Of a stretch of 64,000 nt of DNA, positions 51,388 through 60,151 are shown in pieces. The stretch spans positions 318,958 to 382,957 of the forward strand of contig NZ_QQGD01000002.1 of NCBI RefSeq assembly GCF_003490935.1, in the 5' to 3' direction. The position numbers and the translations under genes were made by a program. Every line of letters starts with the position of its first letter. The stretch's first letter is position 1. This stretch comes from Haemophilus haemolyticus_M (GTDB taxonomy: Bacteria; Pseudomonadota; Gammaproteobacteria; Enterobacterales; Pasteurellaceae). The notes beneath the pieces were generated by a model that saw only the letters and a program-made list of their open reading frames with translations, did not search any database and had not been told where the DNA came from.

Positions 51388-52797
51388 ATGCCACGCCTTT
51401 CCCGCCGTCAATTATTAAAAACAGCTGCGATTTCTACCGCACTTTCCACCGTGCCCGCACCATTGTTAGCGGCAAGCCGTGAAAAATTAGTTGTGCCGCC
51501 ACTAATCGAAGTTCGCCGCGGTCGCCCAATTGTATTAACCATGCAGGAAATGAATTATCCCCTAGATGGCTCACACAATGTGACAGTATGGGGGTTCAAC
51601 GGTAATTATCTTGGCCCAACCATTAAAATCAAATCAGGTAGCTTTGCCAAACTTAATTATCATAACAATTTGCCACAATCAGTTGCCTTGTCTATTCAAG
51701 GTTTACAAGCATCAGGTGAACTGTTTGGTGGCGCAGCTAGAATACTAAAAAAAGGCGAGTCTTGGGCCCCCATCGTGCCTATTGAACAACCCGCAGCAAG
51801 CTGTTGGTATCGTTCCGCGACATTAGCCAACTCAGCCTATCAAACCTATCGAGGCTTAGCTGGAATGTGGTTAATTGAAGATGACCAAAGCTTAAAAGCG
51901 AATCTTCCCAATAAATACGGCGTAGATGACATTCCATTGATTTTACAAGACATGGAATTTAACAATGATGGTCTCCAATTATTCAAACAAAATCAACCGC
52001 ACTTTGTAGGCAATCGCTTGTTGGTGAATGGTATTGAAGCACCATATTTAGATGTCGCACGGGGCTGGATTCGTTTACGTTTGCTCAATGCCTCATTAGC
52101 TCGTGCTTATGATTTACGCTTGGATAATGATCAAGAAATGCTACTTATCGCACAAGATTTAGGTTTCTTACCAAAAGCTAAATCAGTCAAATCTTTGGTT
52201 CTCTCGCCAGGAGAACGCGCAGAAATACTGGTTAATATGAATGAAATTGACAACGTATCTCTCATTAGTGGAAGTAAACGTGGCTTGTACGACAAAATGA
52301 AAAATATGTTGATCTCAAGCGATGAACTCTCTGATAACACCGTCCTTGAATTACGTGCTCAAGGACAACTATCCGCATTTAACAAACAACCGAATCTAAC
52401 TTTCGAAACGGATGCACCAGCAATGTTGCAGCAAGCCGTAGTCCAAACTCGAGAATTTAATATTGATGTCACAAACGGCTTAATTAACCAAAGACGTTTT
52501 GACCCACGCAAAGTTGATGTAATAGCCCGAAAAGGAACAATTGAACGCTGGATTTTAAATGCAAGTTTACCTGTTGGATTTACTATTCAAGGTGCCAAAT
52601 TTATAGTGGAAAGCCAAGGAGAACATCAATTCCAAGCAGAAGAATTAGCTTGGAAAGATACAGTTTGGGTAAAAAACAAAACTCAAATTTTAGTGAAATT
52701 TGATCAAGTATCTTCTGGCAACTACCCATTCTTATTTGGGGTATCGAATTTAATGCTAAAAGATATGGGATGCATTGGCGTACTGATGGTACAATAG
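51388..52797 (+). CDS. ftsP: Cell division protein FtsP (SufI)
   Basis: FtsP is a Tat-exported periplasmic protein with a multicopper-oxidase fold but no copper sites. It protects the divisome under stress. The 469-residue product has a twin-arginine signal (SRRQLLKTAA, cleavage near residue 30) and three cupredoxin-like domains. The copper-binding HXH motifs of true oxidases are absent in the C-terminal domain. A USS in the signal peptide encodes TAL. It is coupled to plsC. Confidence 0.9.
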   Translation: MPRLSRRQLLKTAAISTALSTVPAPLLAASREKLVVPPLIEVRRGRPIVLTMQEMNYPLDGSHNVTVWGFNGNYLGPTIKIKSGSFAKLNYHNNLPQSVALSIQGLQASGELFGGAARILKKGESWAPIVPIEQPAASCWYRSATLANSAYQTYRGLAGMWLIEDDQSLKANLPNKYGVDDIPLILQDMEFNNDGLQLFKQNQPHFVGNRLLVNGIEAPYLDVARGWIRLRLLNASLARAYDLRLDNDQEMLLIAQDLGFLPKAKSVKSLVLSPGERAEILVNMNEIDNVSLISGSKRGLYDKMKNMLISSDELSDNTVLELRAQGQLSAFNKQPNLTFETDAPAMLQQAVVQTREFNIDVTNGLINQRRFDPRKVDVIARKGTIERWILNASLPVGFTIQGAKFIVESQGEHQFQAEELAWKDTVWVKNKTQILVKFDQVSSGNYPFLFGVSNLMLKDMGCIGVLMVQ

Positions 52798-52861
52798 CGT
52801 TAACTATCCCAAAACACTATGAATTTTAATCATTCATACTTTATTTAAAGAGGAAATCGTA

Positions 52862-53329
52862 ATGAAAAAATCATTAACATTAGCCGTTCTTTCTTTATGC
52901 GCAGCATCATCTGTATTTGCCGCGTCCGATGTTCCACAAGAACCGCAACCAACACTTTACCTTTCAACCTATGATATGTCTGGAAAAACTCCAACGGATT
53001 TAGGTAAAAAAGATATTTCTCGTTCAGCTAAAGCACACCAACTTTGCTGGGTAGCTAATGGTAATTTTGCGAAACAAATTACTGTTACCGAAGTCTTTAA
53101 ATCACCTGAAAAAACAACCTTTGCTGTATCAGAAAATCCAAATGCAGTGAAAGTTTCTGAAGATAAAAAGACCCATACAATCACAACAACTCGTGATGCA
53201 TTAAACCAAGGTAAAACGGTAGTAAATTGCTGGAAATTTGATGAAAAGGATCCTAGAGGCCAATATACAATCCAAGTTCAAGTAGGTGAGATTGTTTATG
53301 ACCCGTTGACATTTAACGTTGTAAAATAA
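52862..53329 (+). CDS. Small periplasmic protein of unknown function
   Basis: I do not recognise this gene. The 155-residue product has a clear signal peptide (cleavage near Ala20, SSVFA). The mature part of about 135 residues is beta-rich, with two cysteines (62 in QLCWVANGNF, 123 in NCWKFDEKDP), each followed by Trp and well placed for one disulfide. The sequence suggests a small immunoglobulin-like or beta-sandwich domain. AGAGGAAAT precedes the ATG. It stands alone with its own terminator between ftsP and lptD. Confidence 0.75.
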   Translation: MKKSLTLAVLSLCAASSVFAASDVPQEPQPTLYLSTYDMSGKTPTDLGKKDISRSAKAHQLCWVANGNFAKQITVTEVFKSPEKTTFAVSENPNAVKVSEDKKTHTITTTRDALNQGKTVVNCWKFDEKDPRGQYTIQVQVGEIVYDPLTFNVVK

Positions 53330-53338
53330 GAAAAATAA

Positions 53339-53366
53339 AAACTCAGCTTTTGCTGAGTTTTTTAAT
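53339..53366 (+). terminator. Terminator after the small periplasmic protein gene
   Basis: ACTCAGC (53341-53347) pairs with GCTGAGT (53352-53358) around TTTT, followed by T6. Confidence 0.85.
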
Positions 53367-53491
53367 TTTATGCAAGTAAAGTTATAGAAAATTCTAGATA
53401 TATCCCATCAACAGTTTATTGAAAAATATTACTAGCCTTGAGCTTTTTCCAGTATAATCTGACCAATTTTCTGACAAATTAAAACAAGACG

Positions 53492-55837
53492 ATGAATAAA
53501 AAACACACTTTAATTTCACTTGCTATTTTGACCGCACTTTATAGCCAACAAAGTTTGGCGGATTTACATGAACAATGTTTAATGGGCGTGCCAAAATTTA
53601 GTGGTGAAGTCGTGACGGGTGATGTGAATTCTCTGCCTGTATATATTGAAGCGGATAACGCAGAAATTAATCAGCCAAATGATGCAACCTATCAAGGTAA
53701 TGTGGATTTGAAACAAGGTAATCGTCATTTGTTAGCACAATCCGTGCAAGTCAAACAATCTGGAAACCAGCCAACGCCTTTACGCATGGCTTATGTCCGC
53801 AATGGATTTGATTATAAAGATAATCAGATCAATATGTTGGGTAAAGATGCGGCGTTTAATTTAGATAGTCACGATGGTAATTTAACAAATTCAGAATATG
53901 AATTTGTCGGTCGTCAAGGTCGCGGTAAGGCTGATGATATAACATTAAGTAATAATTATCGCGTAATGAAAAACGCCACCTTTACTTCATGTTTGCAAGG
54001 TGACAATGCTTGGGCTGTAGATGCGTCAGAAATTCGTCAATACGTGAAAGAAGAATATGCTGAAATGTGGCATGCTCGCTTCAAAGTGCATGGCGTTCCC
54101 GTCTTTTATACCCCTTACTTACAATTACCCATTGGAGATCATCGTCGCTCCGGTTTATTAATTCCAAGTGCGGGAACATCTAGCCGAGATGGTCTTTGGT
54201 ATGCACAACCAATTTATTGGAATATTGCACCTAATTATGATCTTACTTTTACCCCGAAATATATGTCTCGCCGTGGTTGGCAAGCAAATGGGGAATTTCG
54301 CTATTTAACCCCTATTGGCGAAGGTAAAGTGGCAGGAGAATATTTAGGTAAGGATCGTTACTCTGAATATTCTAGTGATAATCGAAAACGTCATTTGTTC
54401 TATTGGAATCACAATTCTAGCTTTTTACAAAATTGGCGTTTAAATATTGATTATACCCGAGTAAGCGATAAACGTTATTTCAGTGATTTTGAGTCCGTTT
54501 ATGGTCGCAGCACTGACGGCTACGCAAACCAATATGCTCGTATAGCTTATTATCAACCAAATTATAATTTTTCTCTTTCTGCACGACAGTTCCAGATTTT
54601 CGATGAAGTGGACATCGGCCCTTATCGTGCAATGCCACAATTAGATTTCAATTATTACAAACATGATTTGGCTAATGGATGGTTAAATTTCAAATTACAT
54701 TCACAAGCTGTTCGTTTTGATAATGACAGTGAATTAATGCCAACTGCATGGCGTTTCCATGCAGAGCCTAGCCTAAATTCTTTAATGTCAAATAAATACG
54801 GCAGTTTGAATATTGAAACTAAACTTTATGCGACTCGCTACGATCAGAAAAAAGGTTCAGGAAAAAATGCAGAGGACGTGCAAAAAACGGTAAATCGAGT
54901 TATTCCACAATTTAAAGTTGATTTACAAAGCGTATTAGCACGCGATACAACGTTCTTAAAAGACTATACACAAACCTTCGAACCGCACGTGCAGTATTTA
55001 TATCGTCCTTACCGAAATCAAAGCAATATTGGTTCAAAACTTAATAATGAGTATTTAGGATTTGGTTACGATTCAGCCTTAGTACAGCAAGATTACTATT
55101 CGCTATTCCGTGATCGCCGTTATAGTGGTTTAGACCGAATTTCATCGGCAAATCAAGTTACCTTGGGTGGCACAACGCGTTTTTATGATATTGGTGGTGA
55201 AGAACGCTTTAATTTATCTGCAGGTCAAATTTATTACTTGAGTAATTCTCGTATTGATGAAAACCCTGCAAATAAAACCCCGACTTCATCATCAGATTGG
55301 GCATTAGAATCTAATTGGAAAATGAGTGATAAATGGCATTGGCGTGGTAGTTATCAATTTGATACTCATACCAATTCAACATCATTAGCAAATACATCTC
55401 TAGAATATAATCCTGAAAAAAATAATTTAATTCAGTTAAATTATCGATATGCGAACCAAGAATATATTGACCAAAACTTGGGTAAATCGGCTAACGCATA
55501 TCAACAAGATATCCAACAAGTGGGCTTAGTTGTAGGCTGGGAAATTGCCAATAATTGGGCTGTAGTAGGGCGCTATTATCAAGATCTCGCCTTACAAAAA
55601 CCAGTAGAACAATATATTGGCATCCAATATAACAGCTGTTGTTGGGCTGTTGGTGTCGGTGCTAGACGTTACGTTACAAGCCACCAAAATCAAAAGCATA
55701 ATGAGGTCGTTTACGATAATAGCATTGGCGTAACCTTAGAATTAAGAGGTTTAGGCACCAATGACCATCAAAGCGGTATTCAAGAAATGCTAGAAAAAGG
55801 AAAACTACCTTATATTCGAGCATTTAGTTTGGATTAA
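53492..55837 (+). CDS. lptD: LPS-assembly protein LptD
   Basis: LptD is the outer-membrane barrel that, with LptE, inserts lipooligosaccharide into the outer leaflet. The 781-residue product has a signal peptide (about 1-23), an OstA/LptA-like beta-jellyroll (about 45-190, VYIEADNAEINQPNDATYQGNV) and a C-terminal 26-strand barrel. Cysteines occur early (Cys29, Cys169 region) and as a CC pair late (NSCCWAVG), the pattern used for its interdomain disulfides. A USS in the signal peptide encodes TAL. LptM, a partner that helps LptD disulfide formation in E. coli, is encoded at 59991. Confidence 0.94.
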   Translation: MNKKHTLISLAILTALYSQQSLADLHEQCLMGVPKFSGEVVTGDVNSLPVYIEADNAEINQPNDATYQGNVDLKQGNRHLLAQSVQVKQSGNQPTPLRMAYVRNGFDYKDNQINMLGKDAAFNLDSHDGNLTNSEYEFVGRQGRGKADDITLSNNYRVMKNATFTSCLQGDNAWAVDASEIRQYVKEEYAEMWHARFKVHGVPVFYTPYLQLPIGDHRRSGLLIPSAGTSSRDGLWYAQPIYWNIAPNYDLTFTPKYMSRRGWQANGEFRYLTPIGEGKVAGEYLGKDRYSEYSSDNRKRHLFYWNHNSSFLQNWRLNIDYTRVSDKRYFSDFESVYGRSTDGYANQYARIAYYQPNYNFSLSARQFQIFDEVDIGPYRAMPQLDFNYYKHDLANGWLNFKLHSQAVRFDNDSELMPTAWRFHAEPSLNSLMSNKYGSLNIETKLYATRYDQKKGSGKNAEDVQKTVNRVIPQFKVDLQSVLARDTTFLKDYTQTFEPHVQYLYRPYRNQSNIGSKLNNEYLGFGYDSALVQQDYYSLFRDRRYSGLDRISSANQVTLGGTTRFYDIGGEERFNLSAGQIYYLSNSRIDENPANKTPTSSSDWALESNWKMSDKWHWRGSYQFDTHTNSTSLANTSLEYNPEKNNLIQLNYRYANQEYIDQNLGKSANAYQQDIQQVGLVVGWEIANNWAVVGRYYQDLALQKPVEQYIGIQYNSCCWAVGVGARRYVTSHQNQKHNEVVYDNSIGVTLELRGLGTNDHQSGIQEMLEKGKLPYIRAFSLD

Positions 55838-55867
55838 ATATAGTTCAATATAAACTTTAAATCTACA

Positions 55868-55898
55868 AGAAGAGCGGTTATTTTAACCGCTCTTTTGT
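55868..55898. terminator. Terminator between lptD and proS
   Basis: AAGAGCGGTTA pairs with TAACCGCTCTT, then T residues follow. lptD and proS converge here. Confidence 0.85.
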
Positions 55899-55923
55899 CT
55901 CAATATACAAAATAAAATTCTGA

Positions 55924-57642
55924 TTAGCGATTACCTAACTTTTTGTTTAAAACGCTGAGCAACTGATCTTTACTAATCATTTCTTTTTCACCGGTACGGC
56001 GGTTCTTATATTCAATTTCACCGTTCTCTAGGTTTTTCTCACCGATTACCACCATATGTGGCACGCCAATCAATTCCATGTCGGCAAACATCACTCCCGG
56101 GCGTTCTTTACGATCATCAAAAATCACATCCACACCTTGTGATTGTAAAGTGCGGTAAAGTTCTTCAGCATATTTTTGCACGGTTTCAGATTTGTGCATA
56201 TTCATCGGTACAATGGCGACAGTGAACGGGGCAATTTCGTCTGATGGCCAAATAATACCGCGATCATCATGATGCTGTTCAATCGCTGAAGCTACCACAC
56301 GAGTTACCCCAATACCGTAGCAGCCCATTGTCATTACAAGTGGTTTACCATCTTCGCCTTGAACGGTCGCTTTCATTGCTTCAGAGTATTTTTTACCAAG
56401 TTGGAAAATATGTCCCACTTCAATACCACGTTTGATTTGAAGCGTGCCTTTACCATCTGGGCTTGGATCGCCTTCAACAACATTACGTAAATCAAATACT
56501 TCTGGCATTGCTACATCGCGTTCCCAGTTCACATTGAAATAATGTTTTCCATCGATATTCGCACCACAGCTAAAATCAGACATTAACGCTACAGTGCGGT
56601 CAATAATTGCTGGAATATTTAAATTCACAGGGCCTAATGAACCCACGCCCGCACCAATTTTCGCTTTGATATTAGCTTCATCTGCGAACTCAAGCGGATC
56701 TGCTACTAATGGGTGTTTTTGTGCTTTGATTTCATTTAATTCATGATCACCACAAATAATCAACGCAACAAGCGGTTGGTTTTCATGGGCACCTTTTACA
56801 ATCAACGTTTTCACAGTTTTAGTGATCGGTTGATTAAATTGTTCTACAAGTTCATTAATAGTTTTCGCATTTGGTGTATCAACCAATGTCATTTCTGCAG
56901 TTGGTGCTTGGCGTTCGCCGACTGCTACCGCTTCTGCCAATTCGATATTCGCGGCAAAATCCGATTCTGTTGAGAATACCACATCATCTTCACCGCTTGA
57001 AGCTAACACTTGGAATTCATGAGAAGCAGAACCACCAATAGACCCAGTATCCGCTTGTACCGCACGGAAATCTAAGCCTAAACGGTTAAAAATGTTACTG
57101 TATACTTGATACATAACATCATAGGTTTCTTGTAAACTTTCTTGTGTTGTGTGAAATGAGTACGCATCTTTCATAATAAATTCGCGCGAGCGCATTACAC
57201 CAAAACGAGGACGTACTTCATCACGGAATTTCGTTTGAATTTGATATAAGTTAAGTGGAAGTTGTTTGTATGAAGAAACTTCTCGGCGGACTAAATCAGT
57301 AATCACTTCTTCGTGAGTTGGCCCAAGTACAAAGTTACGGTTTCCGCGATCTTCAAAACGAAGAAGCTCAGGGCCATATTGATCCCAACGACCAGACTCT
57401 TCCCATAACTCCGCAGGTTGCACAACTGGCATTAATACCTCAATTGCACCACCTTTGTTCATCTCTTCGCGAATAATCTTTTCTACTTTTTTCAATACGC
57501 GAATACCAGTAGGTAGCCAGTTATATAAACCTGATGCCATTGGACGAATCATACCTGCACGCAACATTAATTGGTGGCTCACTACCTGAGCATCATTTGG
57601 CGTTTCTTTAAGGGTAGAGAATAAATATTGACTTGTACGCAT
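55924..57642 (-). CDS. proS: Prolyl-tRNA synthetase ProS
   Basis: ProS charges tRNA-Pro. This is the bacterial type, 572 residues, with class II motif 1 around the MRAGMIRPMASGLYNWLP start, motif 2 (TKFRDEVRPRFGVMRSREF), motif 3 (GIGVTRV), and between them the editing INS (YbaK-like) domain with HELNEIKAQKHPLV that clears Ala-tRNA-Pro. The C-terminal anticodon-binding domain follows. The ATG is well supported; a USS is in frame at 56148. Confidence 0.96.
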   Translation of the reverse strand: MRTSQYLFSTLKETPNDAQVVSHQLMLRAGMIRPMASGLYNWLPTGIRVLKKVEKIIREEMNKGGAIEVLMPVVQPAELWEESGRWDQYGPELLRFEDRGNRNFVLGPTHEEVITDLVRREVSSYKQLPLNLYQIQTKFRDEVRPRFGVMRSREFIMKDAYSFHTTQESLQETYDVMYQVYSNIFNRLGLDFRAVQADTGSIGGSASHEFQVLASSGEDDVVFSTESDFAANIELAEAVAVGERQAPTAEMTLVDTPNAKTINELVEQFNQPITKTVKTLIVKGAHENQPLVALIICGDHELNEIKAQKHPLVADPLEFADEANIKAKIGAGVGSLGPVNLNIPAIIDRTVALMSDFSCGANIDGKHYFNVNWERDVAMPEVFDLRNVVEGDPSPDGKGTLQIKRGIEVGHIFQLGKKYSEAMKATVQGEDGKPLVMTMGCYGIGVTRVVASAIEQHHDDRGIIWPSDEIAPFTVAIVPMNMHKSETVQKYAEELYRTLQSQGVDVIFDDRKERPGVMFADMELIGVPHMVVIGEKNLENGEIEYKNRRTGEKEMISKDQLLSVLNKKLGNR

Positions 57643-57691
57643 TGTTTAACCTTAGATTCTAAGAACTGAAAAAATTGGCGCAAGTATAACA

Positions 57692-57721
57692 AAAAGTGCG
57701 GTGATTTTTAACCGCACTTTC
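57692..57721 (-). terminator. Paired-USS terminator after recQ
   Basis: AAAGTGCGGT (57693-57702) pairs with ACCGCACTTT (57711-57720). recQ ends at 57727 and proS starts at 57642, so it separates the two minus-strand genes. Confidence 0.85.
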
Positions 57722-57726
57722 GATAC

Positions 57727-59586
57727 TTACTCATTATTTTGCGCTTTCGCCAAAATTGCTTTATGTTCCTGAATCAATGCCATAAAAGGCTGGCCAAACC
57801 GTTCTAATTTGATAGAGCCTACGCCATTAATTTGCAGCATTTCAATATTACTTGTTGGCATATATTGTGCCATTTCTTGCAAAGTCGCATCATTAAAGAC
57901 AATGTACGGTGGAATATTTTCTTTATCGGCAATTTGTTTGCGTAGGAAACGCAGGCGTGCAAATAAGTCCTTATCGTAATTTGCAACACTTTGACGTTGT
58001 GGATTATGGGCGATTTTACTTATTGAGGAAATTCGAGGCATTGCCAGTTCTAATGGTTCTTCACCTTTCAGAATCGATTTGGCACTTTCAGTAAGTTGCA
58101 ATGTTGGATTTAATTCACCAATGACCTGTTGCACAAAACCCAAATGAATAAGCTGACGAATAACCGACTGCCAATGCTCTTTGCTTTTATCTTTTCCGAT
58201 ACCATACACTGAAAGTTTATCATGTTGGCGTTCAATAATTTTCTGATTATGCATTCCACGCAATACCGCAATCACATAATGTGCACCGAAACATTGCCCC
58301 ACTCGATAAATAGTAGACATTACTTTTTGCGCATCGACTAAACCATCATATTTTTTAGGAGGATCGAGGCAAATATCACAGTTATTGCATGGTGTTTGTC
58401 GATGCTCACCAAAATAATTGAGAAGAACTAAACGGCGACAAGTCTGGCTTTCCGCAAATTCACCTATCGCTTCTAATTTATGCTGCTCAATCTGACGCTG
58501 TGGCGTTTCTGGTTTTTCTAAAAGAATTTTTTGTAACCAAGCATAATCCGCTGGCTCATAAAACAAAACGGCCTCAGCTGGTAAATCATCACGTCCTGCT
58601 CGCCCTGTTTCCTGATAGTAAGATTCAATGCTGCGAGGTAAATCAAAATGGGCAACAAACCGCACATTGGATTTATTAATCCCCATTCCAAAAGCAATGG
58701 TTGCGACGACCACTTGAACATTATCACGTTGAAAATCCTGTTGCACGCGCTCACGCAGTGCCGTTTCCATTCCAGCGTGGTAAGCAGCAGCAGAGACGCC
58801 TTTATTGCGTAAACTTTCCGCAATTCGCTCAACCTTGTTTCGGCTGTTGCAATAAATAATCCCACTCTTGCCCTTTTGAGCCAACACAAAACGAGTCAGT
58901 TGCTCCATTGGTTTATATTTTTCTTCCAAGGTATAACGAATGTTTGGTCGATCAAAACTACCAATATATTTATGCGGATTTTCCAGATTGAGGTGAGTCA
59001 AAATATCTTGGCGAGTTGCATAATCGGCTGTCGCGGTGAGCGCCATAATTGGCGCATGAGGGAAACTAGCTTTTAAACCGCCAAGCTGGGTATACTCAGG
59101 ACGAAAATCATGCCCCCATTGAGAAATGCAATGTGCTTCATCAATCGCAATAAAGCTGACTCGACTATAAGAAATAAGTTGAAAGAAACTGTTCGTCATC
59201 ACTTTTTCTGGCGACACATAGAGCAGTTTAAGTTGCCCAGAAATAAGCTTATTTTGTACTTGTTGCTGCTGTTCTAAAGTCTGACTAGAATTAAGAAAAT
59301 CCGCCTCAATTCCATTAGCTTGCAACTGATCCACTTGATCTTTCATCAAGGAAATCAGCGGAGAAATCACTAAAGTTAAACCAGCAAAACAAAGTGCTGG
59401 AATTTGATAACAGAGCGATTTGCCATTCCCCGTTGCCATTACCACCAAAGCATCTTGTCCGTTTAATGCGGCATTGATGACTTCTTCCTGTCCTTTACGG
59501 AAAGATTGATAACCGAAAATCGATTTCAAAACAGAAAGTGCGGTCGGTTTTTCTATTATTTTTGGTGATAAAGGAGAATCAAGCAT
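57727..59586 (-). CDS. recQ: ATP-dependent DNA helicase RecQ
   Basis: RecQ is a 3'-5' helicase in recombination repair and replication-fork processing. The 619-residue product has Walker A in MATGNGKSLCYQIP, the DEAH box IDEAHCISQWGHDFRPEY, the QETGRAGRD motif VI, a zinc-binding Cys cluster (CRR...CNNCDICL) with winged-helix RQC domain, and a C-terminal HRDC domain. The start at 59586 lies one base after the cyaY stop; a longer frame to 59619 would overlap cyaY and adds non-conserved residues. A USS lies in the N-terminal codons. Confidence 0.95.
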   Translation of the reverse strand: MLDSPLSPKIIEKPTALSVLKSIFGYQSFRKGQEEVINAALNGQDALVVMATGNGKSLCYQIPALCFAGLTLVISPLISLMKDQVDQLQANGIEADFLNSSQTLEQQQQVQNKLISGQLKLLYVSPEKVMTNSFFQLISYSRVSFIAIDEAHCISQWGHDFRPEYTQLGGLKASFPHAPIMALTATADYATRQDILTHLNLENPHKYIGSFDRPNIRYTLEEKYKPMEQLTRFVLAQKGKSGIIYCNSRNKVERIAESLRNKGVSAAAYHAGMETALRERVQQDFQRDNVQVVVATIAFGMGINKSNVRFVAHFDLPRSIESYYQETGRAGRDDLPAEAVLFYEPADYAWLQKILLEKPETPQRQIEQHKLEAIGEFAESQTCRRLVLLNYFGEHRQTPCNNCDICLDPPKKYDGLVDAQKVMSTIYRVGQCFGAHYVIAVLRGMHNQKIIERQHDKLSVYGIGKDKSKEHWQSVIRQLIHLGFVQQVIGELNPTLQLTESAKSILKGEEPLELAMPRISSISKIAHNPQRQSVANYDKDLFARLRFLRKQIADKENIPPYIVFNDATLQEMAQYMPTSNIEMLQINGVGSIKLERFGQPFMALIQEHKAILAKAQNNE

Positions 59587-59587
59587 C

Positions 59588-59893
59588 TTAGAACTGCACG
59601 TTCTCGCCATGTGCAGCACAAGCTTCTACTAAACAATCCCAAAAACGTTTTCCATCGTTAGAAACCCAGTCGCCATTTTTAAAAGCAAAATGAAAACCAC
59701 CTAATTTACTCGCAATCCAAAGCTCAAGTAATGGTTCTTGCTTGTTAATCACTATTTGTGTGCGATTATCAAAGGTGATTGTAAATACTGAACCTTGCGT
59801 TTCACAATCTACATCCACACCTTGCGCTTCTAATTCTTCTTCAATTTTTTGCCAAACTTGTTCAATATTTTGGTGAAATTCTGCAATATTCAT
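59588..59893 (-). CDS. cyaY: Frataxin-like iron-binding protein CyaY
   Basis: CyaY is the bacterial frataxin, which binds iron and modulates iron-sulfur cluster assembly with IscS. The 101-residue product begins MNIAEFHQNIEQVWQKIEEELE, an acidic first helix, and has the beta-sheet motif PLLELWIASKLGGFHF. ATG 59893 follows CAGGAACA; a longer frame to 59929 is unlikely. It is coupled to recQ (one-base gap) and divergent from lptM and lysA. Confidence 0.93.
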   Translation of the reverse strand: MNIAEFHQNIEQVWQKIEEELEAQGVDVDCETQGSVFTITFDNRTQIVINKQEPLLELWIASKLGGFHFAFKNGDWVSNDGKRFWDCLVEACAAHGENVQF

Positions 59894-59990
59894 AAAATGT
59901 TCCTGTTTAAATCTGATAGAATGCGGCAAATTATAAAGCCTTTCTTAAGCTTGTGAAAGGCGGATTTACCGATAAGTAAGAGAGAGAAAA

Positions 59991-60107
59991 ATGAAAAAAC
60001 TACTATCAATTTTAGTGCTTAGTGCAATTTGCATTGTGACAACAGGATGCGGCGTAAAAGGTCCTTTATATTTCCCAGAAAAAGAACAAGCACAACAAAC
60101 CAAATAA
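59991..60107 (+). CDS. lptM: Small lipoprotein LptM (YifL-like)
   Basis: This 38-residue lipoprotein was found by hand translation. It has a signal with lipobox TTGC (lipidated Cys20), then the LptM signature GVKGPLYFP and a short Gln/Lys-rich tail. In E. coli LptM helps LptD mature by favouring native disulfides. GAGAGAGAAAA precedes the ATG. lysA starts 44 bp downstream, an arrangement also seen in other gamma-proteobacteria. Function is inferred from the family motif. Confidence 0.88.
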   Translation: MKKLLSILVLSAICIVTTGCGVKGPLYFPEKEQAQQTK

Positions 60108-60151
60108 GCGATTATCCAATTACAATCCCAAAATAAAAACAGGAACACAAC

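Noticed and set aside
60108..60151. Lysine riboswitch before lysA
   Set aside because: The 44-bp gap is far too short and lacks the conserved aptamer elements.
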